Shown here one piece after another: positions 28,750 through 36,864 of a DNA stretch of 64,000 nucleotides. The position numbers and the translations under genes are program-made. Positions within the stretch are counted from its first letter, which is position 1; each line of letters begins with the position of its first letter. The DNA comes from Desulfopila sp. IMCC35008 (GTDB lineage: Bacteria; Desulfobacterota; Desulfobulbia; Desulfobulbales; Desulfocapsaceae). The notes below the pieces were generated by a model. The model was not told where the DNA came from. It did not search any database and worked only from the letters and a program-made list of their open reading frames with translations. The DNA lies in assembly GCF_010646885.2 (NCBI RefSeq), contig NZ_CP050700.1, forward strand, positions 2,754,501-2,818,500, given 5' to 3'.

Positions 28750-28896
28750 TTATAGCACAACAACAGGTCCTCGTATAAACTTTTGCTGCAGTCGACCTGC
28801 CACCTCGACGAACCCTTCATGATAATAACCACTTGCGGTGACAGCATCGTCAAAATCTATCCTACCCCGAAAAATCGGGTAATTTAGCTCAATCAT
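28750..28896 (-). CDS. 48-aa protein of unknown function
   Basis: MIELNYPIFRGRIDFDDAVT continues through YYHEGFVEVAGRL to a short hydrophobic C-terminus. It begins 11 bp after the stop of the DUF302 gene in the same direction; the ribosome site is weak, so coupling to the upstream gene is plausible. The frame is intact and the composition protein-like. No family recognised. Confidence 0.5.
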   Translation of the reverse strand: MIELNYPIFRGRIDFDDAVTASGYYHEGFVEVAGRLQQKFIRGPVVVL

Positions 28897-28907
28897 CCTT
28901 AGTCTCA

Positions 28908-29294
28908 TCAGCCGCCCGTCGCTTGTTTCATGATGGCTATGAGGGTATTTTCCACTTCCTGATCCGCCTCCGGCAGTTGATGCATATGAAACATTTCCGC
29001 AAGGAGGGCGGTTGGTTTCAATGTAGCCAGAACGGTGCAGTTGTCCTCCTCGTACATGAAAATTCGACTGGGTAATACGGAGAAAATGCTCGTGTTCCGT
29101 TCGAGAGCTTCCTCTTCTTTCGATTGACCGACCTCAAAGACCAAACATTGACGGACGATTTCCTTACCATTGGGATCCATGGTTTCATGGAGGTCGTGCA
29201 CCTGGATAATCACAAAATGATTGGCGGCGACGGCAAGCTGCAGGGCAGCTGAAACCGCTGTAAGGGATTTTTCGGTGGAGAATTTAATCAGCAT
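28908..29294 (-). CDS. DUF302 domain protein
   Basis: 128 aa. The core (HFVIIQVHDLHETM, CLVFEVGQSKEEEALERN, SVLPSRIFMYEEDNCTVLAT) is the compact DUF302 fold, which may bind small ligands or nucleotides; no enzymatic role is proven. The start has AAGGA at good spacing. It is the third gene in the minus operon from the promoter at 29855-29870. Confidence 0.87.
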   Translation of the reverse strand: MLIKFSTEKSLTAVSAALQLAVAANHFVIIQVHDLHETMDPNGKEIVRQCLVFEVGQSKEEEALERNTSIFSVLPSRIFMYEEDNCTVLATLKPTALLAEMFHMHQLPEADQEVENTLIAIMKQATGG

Positions 29295-29336
29295 GGTTTT
29301 CCTTTTTGGTAAAATGAAACGACTTCCAAACGGGCA

Positions 29337-29441
29337 CTATTTTCGCGACACCTTGTTGATCAATACAACCAGCAGGACTACCACCAACATGCAGATGCCG
29401 AGGAAAATCCAAGTATTTCCGCCCATCATTCCGCCATCCAT
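29337..29441 (-). CDS. 34-aa single-helix membrane protein
   Basis: MDGGMMGGNTWIFLGICMLV followed by more hydrophobic residues and NKVSRK: one membrane helix with a basic cytoplasmic end. Tiny proteins of this form often accompany stress operons. The best ribosome site (GGAG near 29470) actually precedes an ATGATG in another frame that gives only 11 codons, so start choice is unsure; the upstream short frame may couple translation. Confidence 0.5.
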   Translation of the reverse strand: MDGGMMGGNTWIFLGICMLVVVLLVVLINKVSRK

Positions 29442-29567
29442 CCGTTTACGTAATTCATCATATTAGTACGCTCCTATGGGTACTCAGTGAGCCAGCAGGG
29501 TAAACCAGCGATCATCAATCTCTCGCTTTAGCAGCTGAGTTGATGAGCTTTCCTCAGGGGGAGCACA

Positions 29568-29714
29568 CTAAATTCTGCGGCCCTGGACCAGTCGAACCAG
29601 AACCACAATGACTGCAAGGACCAGCAGGATATGAATGAATCCTCCCATAGTGTACGATGAGACCAGCCCCAGAAGCCAAAGGACGATGAGGATAATGGCG
29701 ATTGTTTCAAACAT
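29568..29714 (-). CDS. lmo0937-family small membrane protein, copy 1
   Basis: 48 aa: MFETIAIILIVLWLLGLVSS, the family core SYTMGGFIHILL, and a second hydrophobic stretch ending in LVQGRRI. It has two membrane helices. A clear AAGGAG precedes the ATG. A second copy with 70-80% identical residues is at 41632. Members are widespread, usually with other stress membrane proteins, with unknown function. It leads the minus operon with a leader of about 130 nt. Confidence 0.85.
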   Translation of the reverse strand: MFETIAIILIVLWLLGLVSSYTMGGFIHILLVLAVIVVLVRLVQGRRI

Positions 29715-29854
29715 CTGCGTTCTCCTTTTGAAATTGAAGTAAATACTGGTTGAAACTCCGAGAAGGCCGACACCAGGCTCACTTCAAATGATCTTTGTAA
29801 GAGCCGATGAGACCACCAGCAGGTAAAGCGGTATTGCTTCCCTACTTTTTACAC

Positions 29855-29870
29855 TTCAATTATTGTGCCA
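29855..29870 (-). promoter_or_regulatory. probable sigma-54 promoter for the lmo0937/DUF302 operon
   Basis: On the minus strand TGGCACAATAATTGAA has a perfect -24 half, but the -12 half reads TTGAA instead of TTGCW. It is 87 bp from the near edge of pair 4. Both points deviate from other clusters, so confidence is lower. Confidence 0.6.
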
Positions 29871-29956
29871 ACCAAAGGCACAACAGGGAAATAATTTAAT
29901 ATACTGATATTATTGTTTATACCGACATTGGCTATACTTTAGAATTTCGCTCGAAT

Positions 29957-29987
29957 GGTCATATGTAACCGCTAGCCATATGCAACT
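29957..29987. promoter_or_regulatory. paired palindromic activator site, pair 4
   Basis: GGTCATATGTAACC (29957-29970) is a good site; the second, AGCCATATGCAACT (29974-29987), is degenerate, starts 17 bp apart. It lies between the divergent lmo0937 operon and the sigma-54 activator gene, so it could also give autoregulation. Confidence 0.7.
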
Positions 29988-30060
29988 TTTCTGATTTTTC
30001 TGATGATCGTTCAGGAACTCTCTGAAGTGAATGGCTCGTTCACTGAAATAACAACCTAAC

Positions 30061-30098
30061 TTGTTTTTACCCTCATTGAACTGTAGACTGAAATTGAG
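30061..30098 (+). promoter_or_regulatory. possible housekeeping promoter of the activator gene
   Basis: TTGTTT, a 17-bp spacer, and TAGACT (30084-30089) give an acceptable sigma-70 layout about 200 bp upstream of the activator start codon. The same two boxes with identical spacing occur at 23167-23195. The -10 box is weak. Confidence 0.35.
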
Positions 30099-30295
30099 AG
30101 TCTTACATTCAGTTCCGGTTTCCCTGGAAGTTATCATAGATTAAAATTTCGCCTCAGAAATAGATATGAAGGAAAAACATTCCATAGTCATAAACCTAAT
30201 ATTAATGGATTTAGCCTCACATCCTGTCAACAAGATGAAGCGAATTGGCTTTCTCAGACAACCTCTTGTTGAAAACAATCAACCCACGAGGATCT

Positions 30296-32410
30296 ATGCC
30301 CCAGAATCTTTTCGATAAAAAGAAAACCATTGATAAAGATTCTCTTGCAATGCGCAAGCGCGCAGAAGACCTGTTTCGCGCGCAGCCGATCAGCATTCAG
30401 GATATCAAACTTGCTGATATCCCAGATCTTCTTCAAGAACTGCAGATCCATCAATTCGAACTCACGCTTCAGAATGAGGAATTACAGACAGCCCGACTTC
30501 AACTCGAAGAATCGTGGGCCCGGTATGTGTATCTCTACGATCACGCACCAGTCGGCTATTTCACTTTTGACGACAAAGGCCGAATACTTGAAGTGAACCA
30601 TACGGGAAGCGAACAGTTGGGTCTCAACACGGAGGACTTACTCAATAAGCCATTTTCATTTTGCTTATCCCAGGATGACAGCGATGTATTTTACCTGCAT
30701 CTCAAAAAAGTATTTTCCACTCAAAGCCGACAAACCTGCACTCTCACCCCTTTTGAAAATCAAGACAGGCAATTTCATGTCCAACTTGACAGTATCCCTT
30801 CCATTGACTGCACGAAAGAACACTTATGCTGTCAGACTTCTGTAACCGATATCACAGAACGAAAACGACTGGAAGAGACCCTGCAGGCGTCAGAGACCTT
30901 ATTCCGCAGTCTCTTTGAAGAAGCTAGAGAGGGCATTCTCATTGTTGATGTCGAGACCGGGCAAATATCGGATATCAATCCATTCCTGATGGAGATGCTG
31001 GGCTATAGCCGTGAAGACATATCCGACAAGAAAATATGGGAAATCGGGATACTGCAGAATATCAAAGCATGGAAAAACACGATATCGGAACTGCAAAGCA
31101 AAGGCTCTGTGCACTATATCAATATTCCACTTACTACCAGGAGCGGCAGGCACATTGTGGTGGAATTTACCAGCAGTGTTTTTACCGTCAATGAGCAACA
31201 AGTGATGCAATGCCGCATCAGAAATACCAGCTCACCGCCGCTGGATTCAGATTCTTCATCCTATGCTCATGATGGCACAGAACGACGTATGTGGGAACGG
31301 AGGGATGACCTGCGTAAAAACGTTGAGCAGATAGCAGAAGAGAGAATTCGTCATCGGCAGACAGAGGAAGCCTTGGTAAAGGCTACGGCAGAAATCAAGA
31401 CCCTGCAAGAGCGGTTAGTGAGTGAGAACATCTATTTTCAGCCCAAAACAACAACCAAACACACATTTACCAATATCATTGGTCAGAGTAAGCGCCTGAA
31501 ACAGGTGCTATATCGAGTGGAGCAGGTAGCGCCGATAGACACAACAGTCCTGATACTCGGTGAGACCGGTACTGGAAAGGCGCTCATCGCCGCCGCTATC
31601 CACAGCTTAAGTTCCCGCCGGAACCGGCCAATGATCGCCGTCAACTGCGCTGCCCTCCCACCCAGCCTTATTGAAAGTGAACTGTTCGGCCGTGAGAAAG
31701 GCGCTTTTACCGGGGCAGACACGAGACAGACCGGACGCTTCGAGACCGCCGATGGTTCAACGCTTTGTCTTGATGAGATAGGCGAACTGGCACCCGAACT
31801 ACAGGCCAAACTGCTTCATGTCGTTCAGCACGGGGAGTTCGAGCGTTTAGGATCATCAAAGACCATTAACGTCGATGTGCGGCTGCTGGCCATGACCAAT
31901 CGCAACCTTGAGGAGGCTATACATGATGGCAGTTTCCGACAGGATCTCTATTATCGGCTGAATATATTCCCTATTACCGTTCCACCGCTCAGGCAGAGAA
32001 AAGACGACATCCCTCTCCTGGTTCAAGCCTTTGTGGAAAAATTTGCCAAAAAGATGGGGAAACAAATCACCTCGATCCCCAAAGAAACAATGAAGCGGTT
32101 ACAGGACTATCCATGGCCTGGCAACATCAGGGAGTTGGAGAGTATTATCCAGCGGGCCGTGATCCTGAGCCCTGGGGCTGTTCTCCTCCTTGAGGATAGA
32201 CCGGATTTTTCGCCGTTTGCTGAAACCGCCTCAGGAAAAACCATGAAAGAGATAGAGTACAACCAGATTCTGAAAGTACTCACTGAAACCCAATGGCGTA
32301 TTGAAGGAACAGGCGGAGCCGCCATGCTCCTTGATATTCATCCAAGCACCCTGCGAGCACGAATGCAAAAGCTTGGCATTTCACGCCCTGAGCAGATAGA
32401 GTCTGATTAG
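30296..32410 (+). CDS. PAS-domain sigma-54-dependent transcriptional activator
   Basis: 704 aa from MPQNLFDKKKT; GAGG six bases upstream favours this ATG over an earlier TTG. Order: coiled coil with LQIHQFELTLQNEELQ (about 35-75), PAS 1 (about 75-180, APVGYFTFDDKG), PAS 2 (about 195-305), a helical linker, then the AAA+ sigma-54 interaction domain: Walker A GETGTGKA near 421, sigma-54 contact loop GAFTGA near 466, Walker B LCLDEIGEL, arginine-finger region. The C-terminus has a Fis-type helix-turn-helix (AAMLLDIHPSTLRARMQKLG). It would remodel RNA polymerase with sigma-54 after sensing a cytoplasmic cue through the PAS domains; there is no receiver domain. It sits beside activator pair 4, which makes it the best local candidate to bind all pairs in this window. 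Confidence 0.92.
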   Translation: MPQNLFDKKKTIDKDSLAMRKRAEDLFRAQPISIQDIKLADIPDLLQELQIHQFELTLQNEELQTARLQLEESWARYVYLYDHAPVGYFTFDDKGRILEVNHTGSEQLGLNTEDLLNKPFSFCLSQDDSDVFYLHLKKVFSTQSRQTCTLTPFENQDRQFHVQLDSIPSIDCTKEHLCCQTSVTDITERKRLEETLQASETLFRSLFEEAREGILIVDVETGQISDINPFLMEMLGYSREDISDKKIWEIGILQNIKAWKNTISELQSKGSVHYINIPLTTRSGRHIVVEFTSSVFTVNEQQVMQCRIRNTSSPPLDSDSSSYAHDGTERRMWERRDDLRKNVEQIAEERIRHRQTEEALVKATAEIKTLQERLVSENIYFQPKTTTKHTFTNIIGQSKRLKQVLYRVEQVAPIDTTVLILGETGTGKALIAAAIHSLSSRRNRPMIAVNCAALPPSLIESELFGREKGAFTGADTRQTGRFETADGSTLCLDEIGELAPELQAKLLHVVQHGEFERLGSSKTINVDVRLLAMTNRNLEEAIHDGSFRQDLYYRLNIFPITVPPLRQRKDDIPLLVQAFVEKFAKKMGKQITSIPKETMKRLQDYPWPGNIRELESIIQRAVILSPGAVLLLEDRPDFSPFAETASGKTMKEIEYNQILKVLTETQWRIEGTGGAAMLLDIHPSTLRARMQKLGISRPEQIESD

Positions 32411-32413
32411 TCG

Positions 32414-32466
32414 TCGGCAGACCTCAGCATATGGAGGGCTCCTCACCATATGCTGAGGTCTGCCGA
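32414..32466 (+). terminator. long hairpin after the activator gene
   Basis: A perfect 21-bp stem (left arm 32414-32434, right arm 32446-32466) with an 11-base loop begins three bases past the stop codon. There is no T tract on either side, so it may be a transcript-stabilising hairpin as much as a terminator. Confidence 0.65.
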
Positions 32467-32664
32467 TTACTGCCACCAGTTCTCGAACCACCAAACATAT
32501 CAGATGAAAAATATTACTAAAATTTGGGTTGCAGCAAAAATGGATTCCTTATATCCATGCTGAACGAGATAGATTTTCAGATGGTCGAACAGGTTGGTAC
32601 GCATCGAATAACCTTCATGTACGGCTGCACACTACACCTTACAGAGTAGTAACGGAGTTGAACC

Positions 32665-35382
32665 ATGCCCGCTGGAAAAGTGAAAAAAAATTTACTGCGT
32701 TCAGACAAAACAACCAGCGGTGAGAAAAAAACTGCGCCCAGGAAAAAATCAACCGGTGCCCACCCCTCTCTGACAGAGCCCGGAACCTTTTCCGCACCGC
32801 GTGCTCAGCTGCCCATTGTAGGCATAGGCGCCTCCGCTGGTGGCCTGGAAGCATTTGAAACGTTCTTTGCCGCCATGCCAGCTGATGCTGGGGCAGCCTT
32901 TATCCTGATCCCTCATCTCGATCCAACCCACGGCAGCATCATGCCTGACCTGATCCAGAAGCACACCAAAATGCCGGTCTTACAGATCAAGGACGGAATG
33001 CGGGTCGAACCGGACACGGTCTACGTTGTACCACCCAATCACACGCTCTCCATCCTTAACGGTTCTCTGCAACTCATGAAAATGAGCCGTCCGCGCGGTG
33101 TCAACCTGCCGATTGACAGCTTTCTCCAGTCCCTGGCCCAGGACCAGGGGCCAAACGCAACTGGCATCATCCTTTCCGGGACCGGCAGCGATGGAACCCT
33201 GGGAGTAAGGGCAATAAAAGCCGAAGGCGGCATGGTGATGGCCCAGGACGAGCAATCTGCAAAATATGACGGTATGCCGCGAAGCGCCATTGCTACAGGG
33301 CTTGCCGACTATGTCCTGCCGCCTGCAGAAATGCCTGAACAACTCGTCAGATACCTTCAACATGCTGCCCGTATCGAAACACAATCACCGCCCCTCACCG
33401 ATGACGTGATTTTACCTGACGCCCTGCAAAAAATCTGTATCATATTGCGTTCTCAAAGTGGACACGACTTTTCTCTCTACAAAAAGAATACCCTTCTGCG
33501 CCGCATCGAGCGAAGGATGCACATAAGCCAGATCGATGCAATCAAAGACTACGTTGCCTATCTCCAGAAAAGTGAGATTGAAAGGAACATTCTGTTTCGG
33601 GAACTGTTGGTTGGGGTCACCAGCTTTTTTCGGGACGCCAAGGCCTTTTCCGTGCTCCGGGAAAAAATCCTGCCCGAACTGCTGACGGATAAGCCGAACG
33701 GCTATACCTTGCGCGTCTGGGTTACCGGCTGCAGCAGCGGTGAAGAGGCCTATTCCATTGCCATCCTTCTGCAGGAGGTCATGGAAGATCTCAATCGTCG
33801 CATCAATGTCCAGATATTTGGTACCGACATCGATGAGCACGCAGTCAATAGTGCACGAAGCGGGCTTTACCCGTCAAGCATCGCTGCAGACGTGAGTGAA
33901 GCACGTCTGAACCGTTGGTTTACCAGAGAGGACAATCAGTACCGCATAAAAAAATCGATCCGTGAGATGCTGGTTTTTGCAGAGCAGAATGTCATTAAAG
34001 ATCCTCCATTTACCAAGCTTGACCTGCTTTCCTGCCGTAATCTTATGATTTACTTCGGTGCTGAATTGCAGAAGAGGCTCATCCCCCTTTTTCACTATAG
34101 TCTGAAGCCGGCTGGCATCCTTTTTCTCGGTTCATCGGAAGCCATCGGCCAGGCCCATGACCTCTTCACTATCCTGGACAGGAAGTGGAAAATATACCGC
34201 CGTAAAAATATCTCGACTGCAGGCAATAATATGGTGGACCTTCGAACCTCTCCATTCATCGCCGAGAATGCGGCACCACAACTGGCGGAACCTATCAAAA
34301 GGGTGGAAGAGCTGAGTGCCTTTCAGCTTGTAGAAACGATACTGCAACAAAGCGACGCTCCGCCCTGCGTCATTATCGATGAGGCCTGCAACATCATCTA
34401 TCTCCATGGTCGTACCAGCAGGTACCTCGAGCCGCCCATCGGCAAAATCAACGTCAATATCCTGAACATGGCGCGTCCTGGGCTCAAGCAGGAGCTGACT
34501 GAAGCAATCCGCGCAGTTGCAGGCAACAGCCAAAAAGTTGTCCGCGAAGGGCTCTCCATTGAACATTACAGCGGTTATATACCTGTCGATCTGACGGTCG
34601 AGCCTCTCCTCGGACACGCCGCCCTTCGTGGCCTGATGATGGTCGTCTTCAGGGAAACCGCCAAGATTTCAAATAATCAAGAGAAGCCACCACTCGCAGG
34701 GGAACCAGCCCAAAGCCCGGATGTGAAAATGCTTGAACAGGAATTATGGCATACAAGGGAAAACCTGCAAGCCACTATCGACGAACTGGCAACTTCCAAT
34801 GAGGAGTTGCAATCCACCAACGAAGAACTGCAAAGCACCAATGAAGAGCTGGAGACCTCAAAGGAAGAGCTGCAGTCTTTGAACGAAGAAGCTACCACAG
34901 TCAACGCCGAATTGCAGAGCCGTATAGATGAACTGTCGACGACCAATGATGACATGAAAAACCTGCTCGACAGCACCCAGATCGCCACGATCTTTCTCGA
35001 CCTCGATCTTGGTGTCAGAAGGTTCACGCCGAAAACGGTTGAGCTGATTCCACTTTCGGCCATCGACCTCGGTCGCTCCATCAAACATTTTGCCACAACT
35101 CTCCTCGATACAGATCTGGCGGACTACGCCAATGATGTCATAGAAAAACTCGGTATGCGAGAAAAAGAAGTCGAGAGCAAGAATGGCACCTTCTACCGTA
35201 TGCGCGTTCGTCCCTATCGCACAACCAACAATGTGATTGACGGGGTGGTGATCACCTTTGAGGATATCACCACGCTCAAAAAAACAGAGGCAACACTCAA
35301 TGTCTTAAATGCAGAGCTGGAAAAACAAAAGCTCCAGCAGAGCGTGGCTGTTGAAGATGCAAAAAAAACAGCGAGGAAGTGA
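32665..35382 (+). CDS. fused CheB methylesterase / CheR methyltransferase with PAS domain, copy 1
   Basis: 905 aa. After a basic 45-residue tail comes the CheB domain (about 48-235) with GIGASAGGLEAF (catalytic Ser), HLDPTHGS (His) and GTGSDGTLGVRAI (Asp). CheR follows (about 255-530): helical N-lobe with LLRRIERRM, SAM-binding WVTGCSSGEEAYS, LLSCRNLMIYF. Next a PAS-like domain, a long coiled coil of repeated NEELQSTNEELQ heptads (about 700-760), and a C-terminal PAS. The receiver domain of classical CheB is missing. Such fusions modify or sense receptor-like proteins and often act in signalling other than taxis. A GGAG precedes the ATG. No cheA, cheW or mcp gene is in the window. Confidence 0.92.
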   Translation: MPAGKVKKNLLRSDKTTSGEKKTAPRKKSTGAHPSLTEPGTFSAPRAQLPIVGIGASAGGLEAFETFFAAMPADAGAAFILIPHLDPTHGSIMPDLIQKHTKMPVLQIKDGMRVEPDTVYVVPPNHTLSILNGSLQLMKMSRPRGVNLPIDSFLQSLAQDQGPNATGIILSGTGSDGTLGVRAIKAEGGMVMAQDEQSAKYDGMPRSAIATGLADYVLPPAEMPEQLVRYLQHAARIETQSPPLTDDVILPDALQKICIILRSQSGHDFSLYKKNTLLRRIERRMHISQIDAIKDYVAYLQKSEIERNILFRELLVGVTSFFRDAKAFSVLREKILPELLTDKPNGYTLRVWVTGCSSGEEAYSIAILLQEVMEDLNRRINVQIFGTDIDEHAVNSARSGLYPSSIAADVSEARLNRWFTREDNQYRIKKSIREMLVFAEQNVIKDPPFTKLDLLSCRNLMIYFGAELQKRLIPLFHYSLKPAGILFLGSSEAIGQAHDLFTILDRKWKIYRRKNISTAGNNMVDLRTSPFIAENAAPQLAEPIKRVEELSAFQLVETILQQSDAPPCVIIDEACNIIYLHGRTSRYLEPPIGKINVNILNMARPGLKQELTEAIRAVAGNSQKVVREGLSIEHYSGYIPVDLTVEPLLGHAALRGLMMVVFRETAKISNNQEKPPLAGEPAQSPDVKMLEQELWHTRENLQATIDELATSNEELQSTNEELQSTNEELETSKEELQSLNEEATTVNAELQSRIDELSTTNDDMKNLLDSTQIATIFLDLDLGVRRFTPKTVELIPLSAIDLGRSIKHFATTLLDTDLADYANDVIEKLGMREKEVESKNGTFYRMRVRPYRTTNNVIDGVVITFEDITTLKKTEATLNVLNAELEKQKLQQSVAVEDAKKTARK

Positions 35383-35480
35383 TTGGATAAATTTTCACCT
35401 CTCCAGTTTCACATAAAAGAAAACGACTGATCTTGCACCTCCTTTTAAACCGCAACCGCCCTCCTCTACCTCCAAGTAGT

Positions 35481-35511
35481 GGTCAGATCTGACCATTGGT
35501 TACATTTAACC
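35481..35511. promoter_or_regulatory. paired palindromic activator site, pair 5
   Basis: GGTCAGATCTGACC (35481-35494), a perfect palindrome, and GGTTACATTTAACC (35498-35511), starts 17 bp apart. It is 101 bp upstream of the sigma-54 promoter at 35612. Confidence 0.82.
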
Positions 35512-35611
35512 GTTTTGGCATGTCTAACGGTGATTGTGCCATGAATGCATGTACGCACATTTTTGACGACATACCAACGGGATGCAAGCGACCATCTGCA
35601 CAAAACAGAAA

Positions 35612-35627
35612 CGGCATAGATATTGCT
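35612..35627 (+). promoter_or_regulatory. sigma-54 promoter for the DsrD-like operon
   Basis: CGGCATAGATATTGCT keeps GG and GC at correct spacing and differs from consensus only at the first base. Expected transcript start is near 35637, giving a leader of about 77 nt. Confidence 0.82.
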
Positions 35628-35713
35628 TTTAGTTAATGGATATTGTTGTTTTTGAAAATTTCCACTCATGTTTGGCAGATTGGCTGCTGACGAATCCTAT
35701 ACGAGGTTCTGTA

Positions 35714-35956
35714 ATGAAACTAACACACGAAGAGCTCAAAATCGCAATTCTCGAAAAAGCGGCAAAATCGCCAAAACCACAGCTGTACATTAAAGATTTC
35801 TACGCCTGTGATCCTGATACAAAGCCGAGAGAATTAAAAAATGTGGCCAATGACCTGGTGAAAGAAGGGAAGCTGATGTTTTGGTCTTCCGGATCAACAA
35901 CTATGTATGCCCTGAAAAACCGGATCAAAAACGAAGAGGGTGCCGGAGGCATTTGA
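35714..35956 (+). CDS. DsrD-like winged-helix protein
   Basis: 80 aa from MKLTHEELKI; GAGG precedes this ATG, and a longer frame from 35636 overlaps the expected transcript start. The C-terminal motif FWSSGSTTMYALK is nearly the same as the DsrD signature (YWSSGSTTMYGLK), and the earlier part (YIKDFYACDPDTKPRELKNV) fits the same winged-helix fold. DsrD is encoded next to dsrAB in sulfate reducers and was recently tied to sulfite reductase activity. Here there are no dsr genes nearby; it leads an operon with a DUF3096 protein under a sigma-54 promoter, so it is a paralogue with probably a different duty. Confidence 0.85.
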   Translation: MKLTHEELKIAILEKAAKSPKPQLYIKDFYACDPDTKPRELKNVANDLVKEGKLMFWSSGSTTMYALKNRIKNEEGAGGI

Positions 35957-36021
35957 TAATTTCTATATAAAAGGGCATTCACAATGCTGCCTGACATACG
36001 ATGGAATTCAAGGAGATACAG

Positions 36022-36177
36022 ATGAATATGAATATAAGTCTTGCCCCGTTGGTCTCGCTCATTGCTGGCGTACTCATTTTGGTTGTTCCCCGCCTGCTCA
36101 ATTACATCGTTGCAGGTTATCTCATTATTGTTGGCTTGATAGGCCTATTCGGCGGAAGTGGTTTTCATATGAGGTAA
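36022..36177 (+). CDS. DUF3096 small membrane protein
   Basis: 51 aa: MNMNISLAPLVSLIAGVLIL, VPRLLNYIVAGYLIIVGLIG and a short polar end, two membrane helices. This matches the DUF3096 family (function unknown). AAGGAG precedes the ATG. It is 65 bp downstream of the DsrD-like gene and in the same transcript. Confidence 0.85.
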   Translation: MNMNISLAPLVSLIAGVLILVVPRLLNYIVAGYLIIVGLIGLFGGSGFHMR

Positions 36178-36531
36178 TGATTTCTCGAAAACATCGAGCA
36201 GGCTCACGATGAATACATTGCCTACCAGCAGCAAAGTAGCCTGATAGAATTAGGTGCCCAATACTTCGTACGGGAATTGTGGGATGCTATACCCTATATA
36301 ACCCGCAATAACCCGCATGTTTATGCCCCGCAGGCGTGACGATCGACCATTTCCGGTACCGACCGGTGTGAAAAATCTCGACTACACACACAGCTCATGA
36401 ACTGTGCCGACAGGCCTGAACCTAGCTTCTTTTCGAGATATTACGGTAAATAGGCAAAAGATGAAGTGGCTACAGTTTTTTGTAATGACATTGATTACAG
36501 GACGTCTGATAATATTTCATAAAGGGGAAAG
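36178..36531. other. intergenic with an open frame lacking a start
   Basis: A protein-like frame at 36185-36340 (LENIEQAHDEYIAYQQQSSL, then FVRELWDAIPYITRNNPHV) follows a stop and has no ATG, GTG or ribosome site. It may be the remains of a third gene of the DsrD-like operon. The remaining 190 bases show nothing. Confidence 0.3.
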
Positions 36532-36864
36532 ATGAAAATTTTCAGAAGATGGCAAGCCGTTTTCGTGGTCGGATTTTTGGCGAGGATGATCTCCCAGGTT
36601 CTGGCCCAAAACAATGAAAAAAACATGGAAGAATACCTCCCCGATGTATTGCAGATGGGGTGAATCACCTACACTTCCGGAAGCATCGGCCTTGAAGAGC
36701 GAGGAGCGCACTGTTTCCATTACGAGCCAACAACGGGCAAGGATATATTTTACCTGGTCGGAATGATTAGGGCTCAACGGAACGTGCCTCCTTACCGGCA
36801 CTTTTCGTCTGAACATGAAAACAAACGAATGCCCTTACATCTTTTACGAAAGGAAAAAACATGA
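36532..36864 (+). pseudogene. small secreted-protein-like frame with in-frame TGA
   Basis: MKIFRRWQAVFVVGFLARMI with SQVLAQ looks like a signal peptide, followed by NNEKNMEEYLPDVLQMG, then TGA at 36661-36663. The same frame stays open for 66 more codons (ITYTSGSIGLEERGAHC and HYEPTTGKDIFYLVG) and stops in an ATGA overlap with the next gene. A GGGG-rich ribosome site precedes the ATG. Either it is a nonsense-interrupted gene or a selenocysteine codon is used; I could not make a convincing SECIS hairpin by eye. No family recognised. Confidence 0.45.

Noticed and set aside
29528..29782. 84-codon minus-strand frame overlapping the lmo0937 gene
   Set aside because: Another frame encodes a recognised family with a strong ribosome site; this one is its shadow.
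36185..36340. 50-codon protein-like frame after DUF3096
   Set aside because: No usable start codon; noted only as intergenic content.
36517..36816. 99-codon minus-strand frame
   Set aside because: It is antisense to the better supported plus-strand frame at 36532-36864 and has no ribosome site.
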